From Flabesymbios commensalis (Eukaryota; Annelida; Polychaeta; Terebellida; Flabelligeridae): a stretch of 64,000 nucleotides of DNA. The notes below the pieces were generated by a model. The model made no database searches. It was not told the origin of the DNA and worked only from the letters and a program-made list of their open reading frames with translations. The stretch lies in NCBI GenBank assembly GCA_964017125.1, contig OZ024902.1:36801219-36865218 (forward strand). Reading direction: 5' to 3'. Positions within the stretch are counted from its first letter, which is position 1. Each line of letters begins with the position of its first letter. Positions 1 through 12,400 of the stretch are shown here, one piece after another. The position numbers and the translations under genes were made by a program.

Positions 1-278
1 ACCATCAAATTATTTTACGATAATAATATATTATCCCTTGAACTGCCGGTACCGATTATATTCGTTTTTCACATGTTTTATTAGCATATTGCATATCAGT
101 TTTAAACCTGTTGAAGAATTTAAAAATAGTTCACCTCCATTTTGTCAAGTGGGTGAAAGCTCTAATTGAATAATTTGACGGTTAAAGGGTTATATACATT
201 ATGTTAAATATCAAAATGTCAATTTTAACATCTTAAATGTGATTAATAATGGTATTTTCATTGTAAGAAGATACTAAC
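1..278. other. GDA intron 12, partial
   Basis: No match to the expected C-terminal GDA exon was found on the minus strand. The stretch at 130-205 (AAGTGGGTGAAAG, then TTTGACGGTTAAAGGG) is a remnant of the CACTTGAAGT hairpin family described below. Confidence 0.6.
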
Positions 279-425
279 CTGAACAGAGAAACTTATCCAG
301 CAAGTCAACATCGCTATCGGAGTCAAAAACATCAAATGGAGAATCCAATGTTTTGGTGTTGATTATAAGGGCATCAAAATCTTTTCCTAAGACGAAATTC
401 CCTATTTTGTCAGCCATGCCTAAAA
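279..425 (-). CDS. GDA: GDA exon 12
   Basis: 147 nt, acceptor CCGCAG, donor GTTAGT at 278. It encodes KIGNFVLGKDFDALIINT and the acidic stretch before KFLCS. It ends in phase 1, so at least one further coding exon lies left of position 1. Confidence 0.93.
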
Positions 426-3400
426 CTGCGGAAATATGAGATATTATACAAATTATTTATTCGAAAGTGTGTTGCCTCAAATGTTGCTAGATATGCATAT
501 CAATAGTTTTTTTAAGAACTAGAAAAGTGTTCCGATGTTTGTGGAGGCAATATCAGCCCGGGATACCAGGCATCAGAGAGATGTTTCACAAAACTGCATT
601 AATTTACATTGCCCACTTATCCTAAAACTTTCAATTGATCCAAAATAGATACATAATTATAAGAGATTTTGTTGGACACAACATATTTGCGCCAACAACA
701 GCACGGCGAACGGGCGGATAAATCGACTACATAATGCTTTCGGTCATTAATTATAATAGTACAGGTTGTAAAAACGTACCCAAAAGGTAGTCAGCCAGAA
801 AAAACAAAACATTTGTATAACATCTGTACAATGTTGGACCAACGTCGAAGACGTTGGGCCGACGTTGTACAAATGTTATACAACTGTTTCGTGTTTGTTG
901 GGCACTGTATTATCTCTGCAGAGTTTATGTATCATACTCGGAGAATGTGGGCGCCATGTTATGATACCTATTTATGGTCGGGTTTAGATAAACATTATTA
1001 TGATCATCCCATTAATACAATAACATTATTAATATACTGGCCTACCTTCAGCTCCACCTAGCGTAGCCAGCCTGAACGCCTGCCGGAAGTTGAGTGGCTG
1101 GTAGTTTTCGTCTTTAGACAGAATGCTCAGTGTCTTGGACATTTGTACAGTCTGGCGTATTGCGTCAAGGATCGAAGGCTGGTACCCGGCTGCTACGTCT
1201 GATTATATCAATAAATGGAATATGCTAAATCAGACCAGAGTGTAATGCATGGTAGCTCTATGTGATGTTTCATGTCGCTCAAATCATTATAATTTATATT
1301 TATTTTGTTATTGTGATTTGCCCCGACATGGTAATAATGATTATTATTAAAAAAGTATTATTATTATTAAATTATTGTAATCATAACGACCAGACAAATA
1401 GATGACAATATAGTTAACAACCCTGGGGAGCAGGATCAGTCTGATCTACAGGCAACCTTTAATTGAGGAGCAGGCTGACATGTAGCCTTATAGATAGCTG
1501 TGATACATTTATTTATATCCTACATGGTGCACGTACGTACCTGTTCCCAAGCCAACTTTTACTCCCATGTCCAGTAGTCTACGTACATCACACAAACCAC
1601 TGCAGATACTGAAAAATATATTATCCCATATTTTCAGTCTCACCAACTGTCATGTCCCGCAAACACGAGGCGTTGAACCAATGATGGGCTAGCGTCGTAG
1701 ACAATGAGCCAACATTTAACCAACATTGGTTAAACGTCTCATGTTAGCTGGGTAGACCTCCACGATTTAGAATCTGTAGGTATTTTTCAAAATTAGTTAT
1801 AGGCCATGAACTAATTTAATATAATGGTGGACACATTTACGGACTGACACAGTTATCCAGTTATCAGAAAGAATGATACACTTTCTGTTAAAAGCATGTG
1901 ATCAAAACAAATACAAGCAAAGATGACTGAAAACTGCGACGACAGCTGCAATAATGTAGATGATACATACCTGATATTTGAATTGGGACAATGTGATATT
2001 CCAACGCCTCTATCTTTGACATGTTGAACTTCTTCATCACTAAGATGCACCGCATGAGCCATTATTGTCTAAAATAGGAAACACTCATAGCCAATCATGA
2101 AAAATATGTGTTTCTTGCAGCAATTATGAATTATATTATACTTCAGGTTACCTTCATAACCCCCTCGACCTCACGACCCACAACCCTCGACCCTCAACTC
2201 ACAACCCCTCAACCCTCGACCCACAACCCACTCGGCCCACACCCTTTCCGAATTACCCCCTCGACCAAAGTTGAAAATGGGTTTTTTGGTTTAATTAATA
2301 GGCCTAATCGTGTAAGGCCTATTAATGGGCCCTTTTCATTTATATGGTAAGCCCCATTTTTTTCAGGCCCTATATCAATGAATAGGGCATAATATATTCT
2401 GTGTCGGTAGACCTATATCTATATCCTTTTTCCGTGCGGCGTTTACAAGTCATAGCGTCTCTGTGCAGACAATGTTGTGCCAGTTGTACAGATGCTGGCC
2501 CAGTATTGAGAAAACATTGGGTGAATTGCCCGTGTCAGCGCGTGTGTTGGCTTTGATGCCCGCTACAGCGCCCATGTTCCCGAAACTAGGGTCATAATCT
2601 ATAAATAGCACACGCTCACCGAGCTAGCTGATACAATGAACTAGGGGGCCTATGGGAGAGGGGTGTTTATGAAGCACTGTTTTAACCGAGTAACCATTAA
2701 AGGAATTCCCGTGTTTCACAGAATAGGCAAAATTATTTAAAATAATTATATAATTGATTTAACAGCCTGCAGTGGGTCCCATATGCATGGTGACTTGAAG
2801 TTCCCGGAACATGGGAACTTCGGGAACTTCAAGCGTCCCGATATTTTATGAGGTCTACTTGAAGTAGAAATATTTGGTTACTAGACGGGATGCCTGTCTG
2901 ACATTTCGTTTACAATGTTCGGGCTGTGACCGCTCTTTGGTTACCATGACGGGATGAGATTAAAAATATTTTGTTGTTGTTGTGGGTCGAGGGGGTTGTG
3001 GATCGAAGGGTTGTGGGTCGAGGGGCTTGTGGGTCAAGAATCGAGGGTTGTGGGTGAGGGTTCGAGGGGGTCGAGGGGATATGAAGGTAACCTATACTTC
3101 ATGGTGTTTCGCACAAAGCGAAGAACTATTTTCATATAGACCAAGAGACGAAATATTTTTTCAATTAAAAATGTCTTACTTAGCTCTTTCGGCTTAATTT
3201 CATTACATATGTTATGGGTCTACGGCCATTATAACAATTTTACTCTTTCGGTGCTGAGGTCGACTCTAGACGTCTGAATATAGACCTCGCATTGGACGCG
3301 AGGCACTGTAGAGTACATGTATTTTGTACACATTGCTGCCAGAAAACATGTTCTGATGTGAAAAGGTGCTATTAAAAGTGCTAATAAATACGGGTTACAT

Positions 3401-6400
3401 TGGTGATTACCGCTTAATTAAAGACTTTCCTGAGCCGATGCTGCGGCGCCGAGGCCGACATTATGCGGGTAGAAACGGGAAATCTTATTGGAATGATGGC
3501 GTTACGTTGTAGACAGCGAGCCAGCTATGAAAAACAACAGCGAAGACTTTTATGCTGACTAGGAGCCCGGAAAAGAAAAGGGGATATTCGATTAAATGAT
3601 AGCGCTCGATTAAATGACGTCTATAGACCTCAAATTCTGACGTCTGAAGACGGTGCCCGCACTGAAAGAATTAAACAAATTATAATGGCCGTAAAGCCAT
3701 AACATATGTATTCATATGAAGCGGAGAGAACTAAATGAGCCATTTATGATTATTTTGAATTGAAAACACCCTTTGGTCTCCATGATTTATATACAAATAT
3801 TTAAGCGTTTTTAAGGACTTAGGGTTAACAGGGTTGAGATATAGTGTTATCTGTTCACCTTCTCGTTGAACAGTCCGTGTTTATCATACACGTCACAGTA
3901 ATGCTTGTGGTCTGGATGCAGCTCTTTAATCCAATCAACTTCACTTTTGTTTTCACTCAAGTGGCTCTGTGGAAATAATCATGGTTATTTAATAAATATC
4001 CTGAAAATAACGTACATATAAGGCACGCCGATAACGGGTTTCTATTCACAATCGTGCAGCGAAAAGCGTGTCAAAACATAGTGAGAGTTTATTGTAATCA
4101 ACTTAGTTCAATGAAATTATTTTTAGCATTGGCTGAAAATGCATTGCCGATTTTTTTGCCAAACTTATGAAATTTAATGAACATTTGAAAAGAAGGCCGC
4201 GCATTCTAATTATCAGAGTAATATAATTGATGCGGTATAATATAATTGATGCTGTCGCAATTCTCGACTTGTAGTAGATGAAAATGACTTGAAGTGAGTA
4301 AAAAATAACAACAAAAAGTTATTATTATTAAAACAGTTCCATTAAAATTTCCTTTATAAACCCCTTTGTTTTTACAAAAGTGTTCATTCTTCGGAGATAT
4401 AAAATGATGCATGGATGCATCGTGAGGGCGTAAAAGTTTAATTCAACGTTCACACAAAGTGACGTATACAGAGTGAAACTACGTAAGCCTACTAACCTGA
4501 ATTGGAAGGTCGTGTTCTTTAGCAATTTCTCCCAGCTTCTTCAACAATGCTGACGTGCATGATATAGCGAACCTTGGTGTTATCACCGGTGATATTAAAT
4601 CATTCTGCATCAAATAGTGAATTGTATGGTATGGAAAAAGTAAGCAATTAGGCCCCATACGGAGACATATTAACCCTTACAGTGCCGGGTTCCGCTTTAA
4701 ACGTCAGATTCTGGCGTCCAAAGTGGCTCCCCGCTCTGAAAGAGTAAAATATTCATAATGGCCGTAGACCCACAACTGATAACATAATAGGTATGAAGCG
4801 GAAAGAGTTAGTTAGGCCATCTATGATGATTTCAAATTTTAAAAAACACTTTAGTCTCCACGGTTTATACACATGTCAGCGCCTTATCAAGGGTTAACCT
4901 TTTAACCGTCAAATTATTCAATCTGAATTTTCACCCACTTGAAGTTGTGTCTCGCTGACGCGATCCACAACTTCAAGTGAGTGAAAATTATTCAGATTTG
5001 ACAAAATGGAGGGTAACTGTATTCAAATATTGCTGGTTGATGTCACATTTTATCTTGAACATATTTAAAATGTGGTACTTAATGTGCTAATAAAAAATGA
5101 AAACTCGAATATATGGGTTAAACATATTACCAGTTGATATATTTTTGTTATCTCTTTTCGCCTGCTGCTCTCAACTATTCAAGGGCTCTGTATTGCCCTA
5201 AACAATTAGTAAAAATGAGCTAGCATCAGAGAAGGTTGTTTTTTTCATCAATATGATACTGTCCCTTTTCAAGTTGGTATTAACAAATAATTTAAACCTA
5301 AGCTAAGTAGTACATGTATATCACAAAGATACCACAAATTTACCTTTCTTTGTAAAAGGCTATTGACGAATCTAAAACAGAAAGAAATATACAAAATATA
5401 CATACATGCAGGTACATACGCACAATTAAAATGGAATAGTGTGTGATAAAATAAAGTATTCAGTGATTTTTGTGTTTTTAATTACTGCTTATTACATATA
5501 GGGCAGAACCCTTCAAATACGTGTAAGATAAAAATATTCAGTCATTTATCTTTCGAAATATCATGAATACATTGATTTGTGACACATACCTTTCAGCACT
5601 AAAGCTGTTTCGATATTACTTTCAACATGTTCAACAGCACAAAAAAAAACATTCAATCCAAAATGACATACGCAGCGCGAAAAAGTGGATCATTTATGAT
5701 GGAAGATTACAACCATTGTTATGACGACCATCTTATCATATAGCACTATCAGACACTTACATCTCCGTTTCCCTTGTGGACTCTTCAAGCGTTTCCATAA
5801 GTTCTTTCGAGCAATTACAATCCATGCAGACTTTTCCCACATATGCTCTCTGACCGTAATTTTCTGAAAATAAAAACCGTCCGACTATGTTGTGTTATCA
5901 GCTCGAGTGAAGTAAACAATAACAACTATGTCCCACAGAATCAATATATTAGTCAAGTAGACTCTCCCTACACCAGCTTTTTTCTCGATGATTTCTACTG
6001 CGTCATGAGTTCTATAATGCATATCAAGAATCTATTTTTGGGCAATCCAAGACATATGAAAAAATCGCCGATTTCCATAGCGAACAATTATTTTTTTTAG
6101 CTTGTGGGTATATAATAACAAGTAATATCATGTTTCCAGCTGATTTTCGGGCAACGAGTCCATTTTTGATAATAATTTGATAGTTTGAAGTTGATAACAA
6201 GGTAAAAATTACATTTTTTTAATATAGGTGGGGATTTCAATGTAGACCCTACTTCATCAGTGAATAACAACTTTTTTTTTAATTTAGTAAAAACCTAAAA
6301 TGTCAAAGGTTCGGCGTATCAGTGAAAACACGATAATGTTGGGATTCCCTAACCCTTTGAGTCCTCACGATGCATTAAAGCATCATGTTACATCCCTGAA

Positions 6401-9400
6401 AACAGACTTAATTTTCCTTCAACAAAGGGTTTTACAATGAATATTTTCATGAAACTGGTTTACGAATAGATGACAATTTTCTTGAATTTTTTACCCACTT
6501 CAAATCATCTTCATCCACTACAAGTCGAGAATTGCGACAGCAATTCGCGGCTTGTAGTGGATGAAGATGACAGTGTAAAGTCAGGCCTGAAAGGGTTAAA
6601 ATAGCATTTCCAAGAACTCATGAAGTCTGAAGAGTTTAGACGGAACAGTTCTGTCTATTCTGCAGTTAGAGGAAGATCTTTGGAGAGTTCGACAACAGAC
6701 ACAATTTTTTCGCACTTCAAGACATTATTTTGACAAGACTGTCTTCAAGATTGCCCTCATTTTGATAACAGTGGCAAATTACGATGTTAAATTATGTCAA
6801 GTTTGTCGTTTAATTGTTTGTAGGCCGATGTGATTTTTCTGCGTGAACTTACTTCAGATCACATCGCTGTATATCAGTATTTTATATATAGTATTCATAC
6901 AACTATTTTAGCAATATCTTTGTACATGTTCTTGCATCCTTGGCTTGAAATGTTTCAAATACCTCACATTTCTAACCACTAAAAAATCGAATTATAGTGG
7001 AATTCTACGCGTTGCTGTGATGGTCATGGTCATGTTGGGACTATCCGCTGAAAAATTTTTCGTAGTAAGGGCTTCAGATTCTTAAAATATAGGTTTGGTA
7101 TGATTGGTATAATGTCGCCACATATTGGTATAATAATGTCGCCACACACTGTTTTTGTCGCCACAGATTGGGCACATTTTACAATATATATAATATGTTG
7201 CCATATAATTATATCGATCTAATACATGTATGTGGCCACATAATTTAATAAGTACACAGAAAATAGAGCATGCGGGTACAGATACAGATACGTGATCACA
7301 GATTCTAATCTGTGGGCACAGATTGTAATCTGTTTTCAATACAGATCTACCTGAGTGTATACATATTTAGGTTTGTATATATTAGTTGACCCTTTCAGCG
7401 CGGGTACCGTCTTTATACGTCATAATATTTAATATAAAGACGGTCCCCGCACTAAAAGAATTATATTTCTAGTGACCGTAGACCCATAACATGGGTACTC
7501 AAATGATGAAGAAAGAGTTAACTAAGACATTTATGATGATTTCAAATTAAAGAAACCCGTTGATCTCCATGATTTATGAAAAAAATATTTCAGCGCTGTA
7601 GGGGTTAAATGTAGGCCTACGACAGACCACACACCATCTTTTTTCGCCAAATATGTCGGCAATCGTAATCTGCTATATCTGTAGGAACATATTCAATTCA
7701 CATTAGAATCTGTGGGAGCAAGGTCACATGTGCCTGCTATATTAGTACTGATAGGAGGGAACATGGGTTTTGACAGGGCGTGGTAGAAATGATAGGATGT
7801 GTTCAGGTTAACCCAGAGGGACTGAGTGTGGTATCCCAACTGAGTTGGGATACCACACTCAGTCCTTCTGGGCTCTGTTTGGGTAAGAAATGGGCGTGCG
7901 AATCACATCCACATGCCCTGCTGACTAACAGTTAGTATGTGGAAAAGAATGCGAATAGGTATTGTCGACTTTCGCCCTGTTTTAAAATCACTTAAATATC
8001 CATATAATTATATAGACCATGAGAACAGTTGGCCGTGGACCAGGCGATTCGCTCCGCTTACCGATCAGCGCTAGTGAACATGTGTGCAAATGCTCTCTAT
8101 TCAGCAAACGCGAAACATTGAGCAAATGCTGGCTTAATGTTGAATCAGTAGTTATTCAATAGCATAACTTCTGAAGTGGAGTATAATTACCAACGGCGTA
8201 GTAGTTTCTCAACTTATATTCACAAAAGAGTTACGGAAATAACAGTTACCTATAACGTTACACAATTCTAATGTAGACTGCGTGTGTATAGTTGCAAAAT
8301 AGCAAGCTGTAGTGGTGCCGTTTCTTAAAAGCCGCCTCTGAAAATAATAGAACAGAAATACGTTAATGTATGCACCAGTTTTCGTATAAAAAACTATGAC
8401 TCCGATCCTTTATTCATATACGCTACATTTTTTTGGAAAATCACTACCGCCAAGGATATGCTTAGCTATTATAATTTCAGCTTATTTCATTGCCACAAAA
8501 ATTAACGCTGATCTTCACCACAACTGAGATGTGCGTATCGTATTTTGGACATGTCGAAAAGCTTAGCTAAAGACTGGAATAAAGGGTTTTTCTAAAATTG
8601 AAACGCAAAAGCATTGATGAGAAATTATTTCACTGGTTTAATTCGTCCACTCTTATTTCTTGTTCGCATGAATGAAATTTTATCGCAGAATATATCAAAT
8701 CACGCCTAAATATACTACTTACTATAGTGTTGAATAAATTAGAGGCATTGTAAGTTTTAACATTCACAGTCTTGAAACTGCCCCACCCGGGGATCGAACC
8801 ACCGACCCTGACATCAAGCTCCTCGGCTACATCGATCGAAGAATTTTTCACCCACTTGAATTTGTGAGTCGCGGTAGCGAGACACAACTTCAAGTGGGTG
8901 CAAATTTAAATATGGCATTGCCAGCCAGGATAATCTACATTGGGCGCCATAATCACAGCGAGGACGTTCTATAATAGTAGGCTATAGAATGTCCTTGGTC
9001 ACAGTGCTGAAACTTCCCGGCTCTGGGGATCGAACCACTGCCCCGACATCGTGAGGCCTGAGTGCTACCAGTGAGGCCAAAGAGTTAACACGATTAACAG
9101 GGCCTGTATTCTCGTACAAGTTACGATATATCGCAGGCTTCTGATTGGTCGAAATGGCCATCAGAAGCCTGCGATACATCGTAATTAGTACGAGAATACG
9201 GGCACAGAGTGGCAATCACTCCAGTCCGTCCCCAGTAAACACAAAATATTTGTATAACATTTATACAACGTCGGCCCAACGTCTTCGACGTTGGTCCAAC
9301 ATTGTATAAATGTTATAAAAAATGTTTTGTGTTTACTGGGTCATACACACACTCGTCTACATAGCAAAATATACAATGTGGATGAACCGTTAATTACTCG

Positions 9401-12400
9401 ATCTAGATTTTAATGTAATATTTTGTTACATGAACGACTAAATGCGTCGTAGTAATATTATGCAGTAATGTAATGCATTCGAAGGATTTGATGTAATGCA
9501 TTCGCAGGATTTAATAATCAGTGGGCACTACTTATACAACAACAATATAGAGAAAAACAGAGATTAATTTATAATAATATATATACAACTGTAATGATAT
9601 AAACTATTCTTGAAAAAATAATACAGGATACTAAGTTACCAAAATAAAGAGGGAACTTACCACCACTTTATTGTAAACATGTTTCGCATATGTTACATCG
9701 CTGAATTTACTCTCGGCCGGGAAGGTATAAGTTTCCAGCCATTGTAAAAGAGGCAAATCCAGAGCCTTGCCACAGTTGACGTATTGAGAAGCATGGATGT
9801 GAGTGTCTATCAGGCCCGGAATTAAAAACTCCCTACAACATTATTTGTTACGTGTATCACAATGGAATCGGCATATTGTTACATCACTCGTATCACCAGA
9901 TCCGTGTTGCATCAACCGACTTAAGTCAAAATGGTGTCTCAACTATCTGACTATCGACACGTGGTCCAGTCTCGATGAGCCCAACCCTTTCAAGCCTGAA
10001 TTTACCATTTTCATCTTCATCCACTACACGCCGCGAATTGCTGTCGCAATTCTCGTCTCGTAGTGGATGAAGATGATTTGATGTGGTTTAAAAATAACAG
10101 AAAACTACCATGTATTGATAAGCCAGTTTCATGGTAATGTGCGTTCTGAAACCCTTTGTTTTTGGAAAATTAATTCTGTTTCCAGGGATGTAAAATGATG
10201 CTTTAATGCATCGTGAGGGGTTAACCCTTACAGCGCGGGGATCGACGTCTGTAGGCGTCAGATTCTGACGACTAAAGTCGATCCCCGCATTGTAAAAGTA
10301 AAACATATTTGTAATGGCCGTAGACCATTATCATAGGTATTCAAATGAATCGCGAAGACCTAACTAAGGGATACCCTTAAACAAGTTCCCAAGTTCCGAA
10401 GTTCCCAAGTTCCTAATTTTCAAGTTCCGGGAACTTCAAGTTCCGAAATTCCTAAATAATTGAAAAAATATATTAAAACATTATTTGCAAAAATCGTTTT
10501 TGGTCGGGAAAACAGTTTGGTACCCATTATTAATTTTAAGTGCTGTAGACTAAAGTTAGTTTTTCACATATTTATATTTTGTTTCTAGGCGATCTTGGCA
10601 AACATTTCACGATAGAGGCCTACAGGTATGAAATAAAATTTACAATAAAACAGCAAATTTATTATGCAAAATCTAAAATCAAGAATACTACAATATAATA
10701 TTTTCCCAGATATAGGCCTAGGGCCTACTTGTAGGCTTAATTATGTTCGAGTGGTGGTCGCAGACGATAGAACAACATTATTAAACGATTAACAGTATTG
10801 GGTCTTCGTAGAGTTTGATGGGATATATTATTTGATATCCTGTAGAGCTATTGAGGTATTTCCTCGGCGCGCGACGCTGTTCGCAAAAAAAATAACAGTT
10901 GTTGAAAGAGAAATATACAGGGAAAATACGGTAGCTCAAATAAAAAACAGAAATAGATTACATTTTCTATTATATCACTACGCGAATTAAAATTGCATCA
11001 GACTGTTATATGATAAAACGTGAAAGTGGCTATATCATGTATATGGGCTGATAAGTTAAGCAACAAAAATTATGAGGCATAATGTATCGTACTGAACATG
11101 ATTTCGAAATAAAAAATATATAAAAAATAAAAAAACACGAATACAAACGAAACTATTTTTGATTGGTATATTATCATGTAAACAAAATCGTGTGCATTAG
11201 TTAGTGTGTGAAAAATGTGAAATTGGGATATAGTCTGACCACCAATTGGCCGATTAGCATCGAAATGTGGCCCAATGATGTTCTAAGGCCACTATTTTTT
11301 CTGTTTTAGATGAGCGCGCACATTAGATTTAGGTCGCGCATTACCAAAAAAGAAAACATGAGTTTTTTCTGCTGGTTTTTTTCGTCGCCCCCATTAACTT
11401 CTTTTTAAATAGATCAAAAGTTTTTTTAATATCGTCGCCCTCATTAACTTTTCAAAAATAGGTTAAAAGTTTTTTTTAAATGTCCCCGCCTCCCTCATTA
11501 TAGATTTTGGATTTCATCTGATCCTGATCTAAAACAGATAAATTAAACATAGTGGCCTAAGATGGGGCCATGTTCTAAGATGGGGCACTGCGATCATGAT
11601 CAAATCGTGTTTTACAAATACCCCGGCCGGCTATCAGAGAAGACTTGTCCTCATTTTCTGAAAACGTTGCCGGGGCTCGGACCGATGCTCGTATAACGGG
11701 ACCCGACCGGTATGGTTGGCCATCACCCTCATAAGTAAATAAACCTTCCGAGGATAATTAAAAACCTTCCACGGATAACTAAAAACCTCCCGCAGACAAT
11801 TAAAAACCTTCCACGGAGAATTATAACCTTCCGCGGATAAATAAAAACCTTCCGCAGATGATTAAAAACCTTCCGCGGACAATTAAAAACCTTCCGCAGA
11901 GAATTAAATATTAATTCTCCGCGGAAGGTCTTAATTATCCGCGGAAGGTTTTTAATTCTCCGTGGAAGGTTTTTAATTTTCCGCGGAAGGTTTTTAATTA
12001 TCCGCGAAAGGTTTTTAATTGTCCGCAGAAGGTTTTTAATTATCCGCGGAAGGTTGTTAATTATCCGCGGAAGGTTTTCAATTGTCCGCGGAAGGTTTTT
12101 AATTGTCCGCGGAAGGTTTTTAATTATCCGCGGAAGGTTTTTAATTGTCCGCAGAAGGTTTTTAATTATCCGCGGAAGGTTTTTAATTATCCGCGGAAGG
12201 TTATAATTCTCCGCGGAAGGTTTTTAATTATCCGCGGAAGGTTTTTAATTGTCCGCGGAAGGTTTATAATTATCCGCGGAAAGTTTTTAATTATCCTCGA
12301 AAGGTTTATTTACTTATGAGGGTGATGGCCAACCATAGACCGGGGGGTCGTAAAGTGTAAGGTATATATCGGGCGGTCACCGGTAGGGCATCGGCAGGTT

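Noticed and set aside
1853-2062. 69-codon single ORF carrying the HCPNSN motif as a whole gene
   Set aside because: It is GDA exon 9 read through into an intron; the donor at 1970 ends the real coding.
2108-3197. Pro/Thr-rich and Gly-rich frames at 2108-2350 and 2954-3197
   Set aside because: Translations of the CCCTCGACCCACAAC repeat in the Mutator-like TIRs.
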